From positions 1 to 26,105 of IMG/VR virus record IMGVR_UViG_3300017757_000127: a DNA stretch of 26,105 nucleotides; one strand, written 5' to 3'. This DNA is from a virus. The position numbers and the translations under genes are program-made. Of this stretch, positions 1 to 7,098 are shown one piece after another (the stretch's first letter is position 1; each line of letters begins with the position of its first letter). The notes under the pieces were generated by a model. It was given only the letters and a program-made list of their open reading frames with translations. It searched no databases and had not been told where the DNA came from.

Positions 1-2792
1 GGCAAACTTTTGGAAGGATTTATGATTTCAGCTCCTGTTCTTTCAAGATTTCTTGCAACTCCTTTAGAAAACGGCTGAGGACCAAAAGCACAATCTGGGT
101 CTCCCCCCGCTGTAGGAGTAGAACAAAAACTCGTGCCTGAAGGATATACAGAAGGCATTACCGCTATTGTAGTAATAACAGGTGACTGCCAAATTATATT
201 TTTTAACCTTCTTACTCTAACTATAGCAAACGCTCTAGCCCAATTAGGATGGTCTGTAATCCCCGTTATTTTTAGACCTATTGGTTGTATAAATCCATTA
301 TCAGGAGTAACAGTAACGCCTGCTGAGTCGTCAAATGCAGACATCATCGGAAACTCTGCATTTTCTCTACTTGGAAATTTCCAATCTATTCCTGATTCGG
401 CATGAGAATATTCAGAGCCTCTTGTAACGTATGCTGTAAATTCTCCCGCAAGAAATGCGCTGTATAGAGAAGTGCTAGGAAAGTCTTCAGGCTTATAGTT
501 TACAAGAAGCTTACCGTCATAGTAGACCTCAAATATGGGTAAATACGCTTTTTGTATTCCTCCGGGTAAAAATTTATTAACTTCAATATAGTCTCCTTTT
601 CTAATTCCTAAAACATTTTGAGCAGTGTAAGAACCAAACAACTGTATCGCAGCAATATTTGGACCTTGACCGTGTATTACTTGCGTTACACCTATACCGC
701 CTAGAGGAGCAATACGTTCTCTTGACATACTGCCTGTAAAGTCAAAAGGTAATGGCTGCGACCAACAACCATATCTATCTTGCCAAGTAATTCCAAATCT
801 ATAAACTTCGTCTCTAAAATAGCCTTTGTTTTTTACGGCATTTAATGGGTTTTTATATCCACCTTCTGTAGAGTTAATATTATTTTCTAAATCATTTAGC
901 TGAGAGCTTGAGTCTCCAATAGTTATATTAGTCCCTGCCTCAGTCCAATACATCATATTACCAAAACCGGCTCGTTCAAGCGCCCATGTTCTTCTATCTA
1001 TAGGGTATTTACATCGAACCTTAAACTTGTTTGTGCCAAGATACTTAAGCTCCATTTTACTTGTATCTAATGACGCATTGATAAACTCAACCATATTCTT
1101 TGTTGCTGAGTCATCATCTTCACCCGGAGCAACCAAGTACCTAATATTAAGAAGTTTTAAGTCAGGCTGCATAAAATTAGCGTTATCGCTTTGCGTAGGA
1201 CCTACATTAAATCGGCTATGTGACGCATTAATATGGTTTAAGGCATCCATTTTAAACAAAAATTGTTCCGGTGCAACAATGTCTCCCGACTCTCTCATTC
1301 CCTCTTGATATCCTTTAAAAGAAAAAGCAAGAATATTACCCGCAACAACATTTTGTACTTCAAACGTTGCTTTTCCTTCATAACACCAATCGGGAACTCC
1401 GTTTCCTCGAATAAGGTTTGCTATATTTAAGGGTCCTTCCCCTCCTCTTCCATAAACATCTACATAGTCGGGAACAACACTTACCATATTTACATAAGGC
1501 ACTTCGGGCGCAGGAGGAAACGGACCATCAGCATCAGCTACATCTGCCGGAGAAAGTGCATAATCTGTACGGTCCTGTACAAACTTAGGCTCCCCGCTAA
1601 TACTCCCTGTAAATACTATTTGAGGTCTACTAGCATTTTTTACAAAAGGAGTATATACTGTACTAGATAACCCTAATTGCTTTTTAATGGTCTTAGCGCT
1701 TGTAAAAGAAAAATCATCTACAACCCTGTCCATGTATTTTAAGTTACCCCTAAATAAAACATTGTCTTTAGCAATCAATGTTTTTGCAGCTTGAATACAA
1801 GCATCTGTGCCTGTTATTTCGGAAATATCTAACGTTGATTCTAAACCACCGCCATCATAAACTACTCTTGAAGGATTTGTATAGTACTCTTTATTAGGAG
1901 CGGTTATGTAAGCAACAGTGGGAGACGTTAACAATCCGTTTGTGTTTTTAATTACACAAAGCTGAACAGAGTTATAAAGCTCTGAGTTATACGTGTTTTT
2001 ACCAATTAACAATATTATAGACTTTCTTGTCGCTTCATTAGCAACTCCACCATACAATTCGTCTAATCTAGTAACGTCCTTATAATCCAATGGATATACC
2101 GGTATGGGATTAGTAACAAGACTCCATGTTGTGTATTTTTTATTTTCAGTATTAAAGTATCTATATCCGAATTGATAAGTTCCTGAAGCAAGTTGACCCG
2201 AACCATTTTCTTGAGTTGCATACTCAATAGGGTCAATAGGAGCGTAAGGTATCGCAGTAACTTCTCTAGCGTCAGTTATAACAGTGTCTTTAACATCTAT
2301 CCTTCTTAGTACGTTTTTGTGGTCTTCCCAATAAACTTTATCAATATTGTTTTCTCCAAAAACACAAGCATCAATAGTCCCTTGTGCGGGAAAGTCAAGC
2401 TCATCTTTTGAGTCAGAAGAGGTTTCTAAAAGAGTAAGGCTTCTGTCGTTTACAATGTCATAAAGAACTATTTTACAAATATCCTCTGCTGACGAGTCTT
2501 CATATCTTAAGTAATACAGTATGCTTGGGTGTCTTTGTGTAACAGCTCCATAGCCTTCATACGTTCCAACAACCTCAAAAGCCCCTAGTATGTTGACATC
2601 ATACGCACCAAGACTAATAGGTAGTTTGCCAATTTCTCTACTACCCGAAATGTTTTTACAAGAGTAAAAGTCGCCCTCTGCGGTAACAGAAATATTAACA
2701 GGATTTCTATATGTCGATTTCTCTTGAAACCTAGGGTCAATATCTTGGTTCCAACCTTTTGAGAAACCATTTTCAAAAACTTTAAACGCCAT
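1..2792 (-). CDS. Large phage structural protein, probably tail/neck (partial, C-terminus beyond window)
   Basis: I read this frame codon by codon on the minus strand and it is open from the ATG at 2792 to base 1: 930 residues with no stop, so the gene continues outside the window. The N-terminus contains 'FSKGWNQDIDPRF' followed by 'YRNPVNISV', a 'kG.n.D..p.....Y..a.N' pattern that I associate with large structural proteins of crAss-like and other Bacteroidota podophages, often annotated as stabilisation or tail proteins. The rest is beta-rich, with many aromatic and glycine residues, and has no signal peptide or membrane segment. It lies 12 bp downstream of a neck-like gene and ends a run of three such genes, which supports a virion role. 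The family assignment is from memory. A virion structural role is likely, the exact position in the particle unknown. Confidence 0.75.
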   Translation of the reverse strand, partial: MAFKVFENGFSKGWNQDIDPRFQEKSTYRNPVNISVTAEGDFYSCKNISGSREIGKLPISLGAYDVNILGAFEVVGTYEGYGAVTQRHPSILYYLRYEDSSAEDICKIVLYDIVNDRSLTLLETSSDSKDELDFPAQGTIDACVFGENNIDKVYWEDHKNVLRRIDVKDTVITDAREVTAIPYAPIDPIEYATQENGSGQLASGTYQFGYRYFNTENKKYTTWSLVTNPIPVYPLDYKDVTRLDELYGGVANEATRKSIILLIGKNTYNSELYNSVQLCVIKNTNGLLTSPTVAYITAPNKEYYTNPSRVVYDGGGLESTLDISEITGTDACIQAAKTLIAKDNVLFRGNLKYMDRVVDDFSFTSAKTIKKQLGLSSTVYTPFVKNASRPQIVFTGSISGEPKFVQDRTDYALSPADVADADGPFPPAPEVPYVNMVSVVPDYVDVYGRGGEGPLNIANLIRGNGVPDWCYEGKATFEVQNVVAGNILAFSFKGYQEGMRESGDIVAPEQFLFKMDALNHINASHSRFNVGPTQSDNANFMQPDLKLLNIRYLVAPGEDDDSATKNMVEFINASLDTSKMELKYLGTNKFKVRCKYPIDRRTWALERAGFGNMMYWTEAGTNITIGDSSSQLNDLENNINSTEGGYKNPLNAVKNKGYFRDEVYRFGITWQDRYGCWSQPLPFDFTGSMSRERIAPLGGIGVTQVIHGQGPNIAAIQLFGSYTAQNVLGIRKGDYIEVNKFLPGGIQKAYLPIFEVYYDGKLLVNYKPEDFPSTSLYSAFLAGEFTAYVTRGSEYSHAESGIDWKFPSRENAEFPMMSAFDDSAGVTVTPDNGFIQPIGLKITGITDHPNWARAFAIVRVRRLKNIIWQSPVITTIAVMPSVYPSGTSFCSTPTAGGDPDCAFGPQPFSKGVARNLERTGAEIINPSKSL

Positions 2793-2804
2793 CAGTATAT
2801 ATCT

Positions 2805-3536
2805 CTAAAATCTTGTTATTTTTGAATTTCTCGCTCTTCTTTTAAAATTAGGTATTCCTGACACCCAACGTCTAAGCATAGCGTCAGCACTTAATGGGTC
2901 GGGCATTTTAATGTCTCCTCTAATAGCCATTCTTTGTCGCCTCCACTCATCTCTTGCGTCAGCCACCTCAGCTAAAGGCAAATCCCTAGTTCCAACCCTT
3001 CTTCTTCTTTCTCTTTTTAAATATCGGTATTCTATATATGTAATAATAGCTTCTTTCATTTTTTCTTCAACAAGAGGCTCTCCACAATCATCAATAGGAT
3101 ATCCATAATAAGAAATTTCCATTTTTGTAACCCCTGAGCTTATGGCGTTACTACTAAAAACAAAAGCCTCTTTTTGCTCTGCTACTTTAATAGAAGCGCC
3201 TGTAGAGCTGTTTGTGTTCATCGAGTTGTCAGAAAAACCTTTAAAGCTTTGTTCCGACTCTAAAAATCCACTTTCAGCCATTTGATAATAATAAATACTA
3301 CCACTATCATCTAAAATATTCATATCTAAGCCATACAAGTAGTCATGTGGCTTCATAGCACAAAGATTAGTTATAGGAATACACTTTGTTTTCCTGTCAA
3401 CCCTACTAGGTCCTATCTCTCTAAGAGCATCCCAAGCCCACTCTTTAAATATTAACTCATCCCTTGAGTCGTCAACATCTAAAGCAATAAAAGCTGAAGA
3501 AACTATTTGTTCTAATGTTATTGAAGGATACGCCAT
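2805..3536 (-). CDS. Neck/ring (head-tail adaptor-like) structural protein
   Basis: This 243-residue protein starts at an ATG that overlaps the upstream stop in a TAATG junction. The N-terminal half is helical, with 'LEQIVSSAFIALDVDD' and 'KEWAWDALREIG'. A beta stretch with 'LCAMKPHDYLYGLDMNI' follows. The C-terminal part has 'SYYGYPIDDCGEPLVEEKM' and then a helix 'AIITYIEYRYLKRERRRR'. That layout, with an early helical 'A.d..r.ig', a mid 'KP.Dy' and a late 'D..GeP.i......AI..Yi.y', is one I recognise from uncharacterised structural proteins of crAss-like and other Bacteroidota phages thought to form neck or tail rings. It is not an enzyme as far as I can see. The C-terminal 60 residues are rich in arginine. 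Structural role fairly sure; ring or adaptor identity inferred. Confidence 0.65.
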   Translation of the reverse strand: MAYPSITLEQIVSSAFIALDVDDSRDELIFKEWAWDALREIGPSRVDRKTKCIPITNLCAMKPHDYLYGLDMNILDDSGSIYYYQMAESGFLESEQSFKGFSDNSMNTNSSTGASIKVAEQKEAFVFSSNAISSGVTKMEISYYGYPIDDCGEPLVEEKMKEAIITYIEYRYLKRERRRRVGTRDLPLAEVADARDEWRRQRMAIRGDIKMPDPLSADAMLRRWVSGIPNFKRRARNSKITRF

Positions 3537-4243
3537 TATCTATTTCTTTGTTGTTGTCTTTGTTGTTGTTGTTGTCTTTGTTGTTGTCTTGGTTTTGGCT
3601 GCTCTTGCTGCTTACCGTCATTGTCTAGGTCTTCAGGAAGGTTTAAAACTCTACGCCCAACTTCCTCAACCATCTGAAGAAGCTCCATTATTAGATTTGA
3701 ACTAATAGGGTACTCATCAGAGTCTTTTAACTTAGAGGTGTTTTCTATAGCTACATATACACTAACCTTACCCCCTTTCTTGAAATTATCAGTACCACCA
3801 AATATGGTGAGTTTGTCTGCGGTTCTATAATATACAATATTTTCTCTTGAGGGTTTTCCAAACTTGAGCCTTTTTAAACGGTTTATTTCGTTAGGCTTAA
3901 TCCTATATATAGTATGACCTGTTTGAGTTTCAACCCTATATAATCCTATGTCGTTACCATCTATAACGATTGGCTGAGACGGAAGAGTTACAATAAATTT
4001 AGAGTCACTACAGCCATCAGGACAATCCTTGTCAACCTCTTCTATAGGGATACACTCATATAAACTTAAAAACGATTCAATAGTTACTGAGCCGTTTTGT
4101 TTAAATTTGTCATTGATTAGTTTTGAGCGACTACTGTCTAGCCAAGCTCTAATAAGTCTTCTGTCAATTTGAAAATCATCAGATACATTAGATTGAGTTA
4201 GCCGTAGCTCTATGTTTGATATTAAGTCTATAATTTTTGCCAT
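3536..4243 (-). CDS. Neck-like structural protein with polyglutamine tail
   Basis: This 235-residue protein has its start in a TAATG overlap with the upstream RusA-like gene. The N-terminus is helical ('IIDLISNIELRL', 'DRRLIRAWLDSSRSKLI'), followed by a domain with 'ECIPIEEVDKDCPDGC' and 'LPSQPIVIDGND', then 'YYRTADKLTIFGG'. The order 'helical start, cysteine-containing segment, short strand near lP..i, a late dg.LyI-like strand' matches a group of uncharacterised structural proteins I associate with Bacteroidota phages. The last 25 or so residues are almost only Gln, Arg, Pro and Lys, encoded by a TTG-rich repeat on the plus strand. That tail looks disordered and positively charged. Its neighbours on both sides are neck-like proteins. 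Specific role unknown. Confidence 0.6.
   Translation of the reverse strand: MAKIIDLISNIELRLTQSNVSDDFQIDRRLIRAWLDSSRSKLINDKFKQNGSVTIESFLSLYECIPIEEVDKDCPDGCSDSKFIVTLPSQPIVIDGNDIGLYRVETQTGHTIYRIKPNEINRLKRLKFGKPSRENIVYYRTADKLTIFGGTDNFKKGGKVSVYVAIENTSKLKDSDEYPISSNLIMELLQMVEEVGRRVLNLPEDLDNDGKQQEQPKPRQQQRQQQQQRQQQRNR
3546..3591. repeat. Low-complexity TTTGTTGTTGTC-type repeat coding Gln-rich tail
   Basis: On the plus strand three blocks of 'TTTGTTGTTGT' (the middle one extended by two TTG units) are separated by single C residues. On the coding strand they read CAA codons interrupted by AGA, giving the Gln/Arg tail of the 235-residue neck-like protein. Such a tract is prone to slippage, so the tail length may vary between relatives. 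Confidence 0.8.
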
Positions 4244-4587
4244 TACACTTCTATTATTCTAACAACGTATGTATTAAACTCTAAACTTTCGTCAGGCTCT
4301 ATAATAATGCCTCGATTAAATTTCTTATTATCGTCTTTGATAACTCCCGAATCTTTTAGAGCGTCAAGAAAGAACTTTAATGTTACATTATCGGTGTCAA
4401 TCTTACTATTAAATCTTACGTGAACCTTAAATTTTTCCATTGGTTGTGGCTTTTGCTCAAGTATTAGCCCTTTAAAAAGCGCTCTTCTTTGTACTTTTAA
4501 GCCTTGATTAGCCCTCCAATGTTTGTTTCTTAAGTCATTAGTAGAAGTCCATTTACCTTTATAAACGACTTCAATTATGTTACTCAT
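4243..4587 (-). CDS. rusA: RusA-family Holliday junction resolvase
   Basis: The 114-residue length fits RusA, a homodimeric endonuclease that cuts four-way DNA junctions. The catalytic core is visible: 'IDTDNV' (D64, D66), a lysine at 71, 'LDAL' at 74-77 and 'GVIKDD' at 81-86 (D85/D86), matching the family pattern D.DN...K..lDaL...gvi.DD. One residue appears to be inserted between DN and the following lysine compared with the E. coli enzyme as I remember it. The N-terminus holds a plausible 'N..R.KHW' segment (residues 17-24). The gene overlaps its upstream neighbour by 8 bp and its downstream neighbour by a TAATG junction, so it is expressed with the neck genes. Branch removal before or during packaging is the likely job. 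Family call confident, symbol by homology only. Confidence 0.85.
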   Translation of the reverse strand: MSNIIEVVYKGKWTSTNDLRNKHWRANQGLKVQRRALFKGLILEQKPQPMEKFKVHVRFNSKIDTDNVTLKFFLDALKDSGVIKDDNKKFNRGIIIEPDESLEFNTYVVRIIEV

Positions 4588-5248
4588 TTTCGTTTATTTC
4601 ATTTGCTGCCATTCCGTAAAATTCGGCTTCTCTAATTGATACTCCCGCTTGGCGCAGCGCCATAAAAATTATTTTGTTAGCAGATTTATCTGATAATTCT
4701 ATACCTATGCTGCCCTTTTTGCTAACCGTAAGGTGTTTCTTTAAAACTACAAGTTCTACGTTTGACTCTGTTGCAGGGTTAAATTGTATGTACTTATTAA
4801 ATAATCTGTGAGTCGGATACTCTTCGGTTGGCTTTTTATAAGTATTATCCTTTTGTGCTAACCAATCATTATGTCTTACGAATCTTGACTTTCTTTGTTC
4901 TCCTCCGCACTCTTTACTACTAGCTTTTGACGCACTTAATATGTATGAAAACTCCCTATCAGTAGCTCCGGTTCCTGTTCCTGTTAGGCTATCGTTAATA
5001 TCCGTGTCTTTAATCTTGCCATTTGAATCAGTTCTTAAGTCATCTACAACCTCTATAAGCTGTCTAAGCTCTTCTACGTCTCTAATAGAAGCTTCTGCTC
5101 TGTGAACCGGCTTGGTATCAAAATGGTCGTTAATAAACTCAATAATAGCCCTATTAAGAAAAAGGTCTATCTCCGAATCCTCGAAATATGGAGAAGAGGT
5201 TTTATCTATCCAAAGATTAAATAATTCGTGTGCGTCATCTATATCCAT
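4580..5248 (-). CDS. Conserved phage structural protein, probable neck component
   Basis: This 222-residue protein starts with 'DAHELFNLWIDKTSSPYFEDSE' read in two parts: 'LFNLWIDKTSSPYF' and 'EIDLFLNRAIIEFINDHF'. This 'f..w.DK..spyf...Ei...ln.A...fv..hf' opening is one I associate with a structural family of crAss-like and related Bacteroidota phages. The middle (about residues 70-125) is loop-like, with Gly/Thr/Ser and one Cys. The C-terminal third has strands and a helix 'ANKIIFMALRQAGVS'. It is the first of a compact set of three neck-like genes and a RusA gene. It has no enzyme motif, signal peptide or TM segment. It starts 2 bp after the stop of the collar-domain fibre gene. Confidence 0.6.
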   Translation of the reverse strand: MDIDDAHELFNLWIDKTSSPYFEDSEIDLFLNRAIIEFINDHFDTKPVHRAEASIRDVEELRQLIEVVDDLRTDSNGKIKDTDINDSLTGTGTGATDREFSYILSASKASSKECGGEQRKSRFVRHNDWLAQKDNTYKKPTEEYPTHRLFNKYIQFNPATESNVELVVLKKHLTVSKKGSIGIELSDKSANKIIFMALRQAGVSIREAEFYGMAANEINENE

Positions 5249-5250
5249 AA

Positions 5251-6432
5251 TTATGAAGAAATTTTAATAAAGTGATACATCATCAAATAGCTATCCCTAG
5301 TATCAAACGAAGTGGCTGCTAAAGCACTTTGGTCTTCTGTGTTTCCTACTATAGGGACTTGAATAGTAGCGTCTATAGTAGTTGCAGCACCGCCTGAGTT
5401 ATCCGCAGACCTAGCTGTTTCTACGCTTGTTCCATCAACACTGTGCGTTTCAAGTGTAGCTGTTACGGTTAGGTCTAAAGGGTGGCTATGAGGAGGTAAA
5501 TTGGCAGAAGTTAAAGTAGCGTTTTCTGCCCCTCCTGTTGAACCAATAGCTCCATATGAAGCATCTCCCGACTGATAACCTCTTTGTACTTTTCCTCCTA
5601 AGTCAGGAACATTAAAAGTTGTGCTTCCGTCTCCTACTCCGTAAGATGTACCTATAAGAGCAAACAAGCCTGAATATGTAGTTCTACTTATTGCACCTCC
5701 GTCACAAACAGCCCAACTAGCAGAGGGAGCTGTAAGGCATGACATTGTAACAATCTCACCTAAAAACCTATTATCCGCAGGGTTTATTGCCGCTATAGCT
5801 GCTGTGTTTGTAGCTATGTTGGTTGTGTTTGTAGCTACATTTGCTGTATTTGTAGCTATGTTAGTCGTATTTGTAGCTTGACCCGACTGAAATGTAGATA
5901 CGTCTGATTGCAAATTTGTAATGCTTCCCTGTATAGAAGTAATGTCTGACTGTATAGAAGACATATCAGGAACTCCTGCGGAAACATTATTTATATTCGT
6001 TTGAAGATTATTTAGCTCTGTAGATAAAAAAGAAAGAAATTCGGCAGAAAGTTCTACTGTATAGTCATTGTTGTCTAATGAACTTGGATTTGCAACTGCA
6101 GTAACAAGTTTTGCGGTAAGATTTTTTATCGTTTGAATCTTATCCTTAACAGTAGGCAAGTTTTTGACTTGAGCAGCATATGTAAAACCATCATTAGGAG
6201 CCGTGTTGTTTTTTACATTTCCACCACTTGCAGTTTTTACAAGACCCTGAAAGTTTTCTTTAGCTGAATCCTCTTTGTTTAAAACGAAAGTTATAGAGTC
6301 AAACAAATCCCTGTATGTTTGTTCTGTAGGTAAGTCATCACTAAGAAACCTATCTCCGGGAACAACAGTTCCGTCAGCATTGTTTATTTGTGTTCTCTCT
6401 CTAAAATAGTCTCTTTCTTTTCTATTTGCCAT
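5251..6432 (-). CDS. Phage tail collar-domain fibre protein
   Basis: This 393-residue protein has three parts. Residues about 1-150 are a polar N-terminal region that may anchor to the particle. Residues about 150-220 are a trimeric-coiled-coil-like stretch containing 'NIATNT' heptads. Residues about 223-320 form a phage collar domain: 'FLGEIVTMSC', 'WAVCDGGAISR', 'YSGLFALIGTSYGVGDGST', 'FNVPDLGGKVQRG' and 'NLPPHSHPL'. The C-terminus ends 'SYLMMYHFIKISS', the usual 'lnfiIKi' finish of collar and microcystin-dependent-type proteins. The family forms tail fibres or short spikes that contact the host. It sits between a glycosyltransferase gene and neck genes. Confident of the collar domain; which host feature it binds is unknown. 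Confidence 0.9.
   Translation of the reverse strand: MANRKERDYFRERTQINNADGTVVPGDRFLSDDLPTEQTYRDLFDSITFVLNKEDSAKENFQGLVKTASGGNVKNNTAPNDGFTYAAQVKNLPTVKDKIQTIKNLTAKLVTAVANPSSLDNNDYTVELSAEFLSFLSTELNNLQTNINNVSAGVPDMSSIQSDITSIQGSITNLQSDVSTFQSGQATNTTNIATNTANVATNTTNIATNTAAIAAINPADNRFLGEIVTMSCLTAPSASWAVCDGGAISRTTYSGLFALIGTSYGVGDGSTTFNVPDLGGKVQRGYQSGDASYGAIGSTGGAENATLTSANLPPHSHPLDLTVTATLETHSVDGTSVETARSADNSGGAATTIDATIQVPIVGNTEDQSALAATSFDTRDSYLMMYHFIKISS
5807..5878. repeat. 21-bp tandem repeat encoding coiled-coil heptads
   Basis: The plus-strand string 'TTTGTAGCTA' or a one-base variant begins at 5807, 5828, 5849 and 5870, an exact 21-bp spacing. Translated on the minus strand, each unit is seven residues (N-I-A-T-N-T-x type). 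The period equals one coiled-coil heptad, so the repeat builds the fibre stalk; copy number would set stalk length. Confidence 0.85.
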
Positions 6433-6443
6433 TTTATTTAATT

Positions 6444-7073
6444 TTAGTATTCTACTATTTTTTCTCTAATATCAGAAGGTTGGTTTGCGTGATGAAAAAC
6501 TATATTAGGAACAACACAAAAAGAGTTATTTCTAATTTTTTGAAAACTTAGTGTCATTTCATCAATAGGACACTCGCTTCTTTCTAATTCTTCTAAATAA
6601 AGGTCGTACATCGTTTCATTTACAGCGTAGGCTTGACAACACCAAGCGGCATTTATTTTATGAACAACCCCTCTATGCCATCGTGATGGTATTTCGTGAG
6701 TTGAGTTTAAATGAAAAAAATCAAAATTTTCCGGAACACTTTGCATAGCAGACCTATATATTGATTCAAAGTTTTGTATAAAATCAACATCATCTTCCAT
6801 TATAAAAACATTCTTCCATCCTTCTTTTTTTGCTTTTGTAATTAGCCTTTTTGTTGTGTAAACTAATCCGGCAGCATTCCTAGTCCAACCTTGATAAGGC
6901 TTACCGTTAAACTTAGCAAACTTACTCCTTCCTGAAGTTGCCTTCCAAAACTCGTAATGTTCACCTTCAATCATTCCTAGTTTTTCTTCTAGTCGTTTCT
7001 TAGTTGTAGAGCGTCTATTCTTAGACTTTGCTAAATTGATAACAAATACTCTATCAAAGTTTTCCTGTATCAT
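6444..7073 (-). CDS. Glycosyltransferase family 25-like protein
   Basis: This 209-residue protein has the GT25 hallmarks: 'FVINLAKSKNRR' near residues 10-21 (the family's v.iNL....R pattern), a nucleotide-sugar and metal site 'FIMEDDVDF' at residues 90-98, and a later 'DEMTLSFQK' where the family has a conserved acidic residue. GT25 enzymes transfer hexoses, best known in lipopolysaccharide synthesis, and some eukaryotic members glycosylate collagen. It has no TM segment, so a cytosolic enzyme is expected. It lies between the spike gene (25 bp upstream) and the collar-domain fibre gene (11 bp downstream), inside the late operon. Targets could be virion proteins or host surface glycans; the sequence does not decide. 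Confidence 0.85.
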   Translation of the reverse strand: MIQENFDRVFVINLAKSKNRRSTTKKRLEEKLGMIEGEHYEFWKATSGRSKFAKFNGKPYQGWTRNAAGLVYTTKRLITKAKKEGWKNVFIMEDDVDFIQNFESIYRSAMQSVPENFDFFHLNSTHEIPSRWHRGVVHKINAAWCCQAYAVNETMYDLYLEELERSECPIDEMTLSFQKIRNNSFCVVPNIVFHHANQPSDIREKIVEY

Positions 7074-7098
7074 ATTTATTGTTTCATAAGTTTACTTT

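Noticed and set aside
133-405. 90-residue plus-strand frame, and a similar one at 1027-1308
   Set aside because: Both are antisense to the large structural gene, which reads without a stop through the whole stretch on the minus strand.
5807-5878. Possible CRISPR-like array
   Set aside because: The units are contiguous 21-mers in frame with a fibre gene and code for heptads; there are no spacers.
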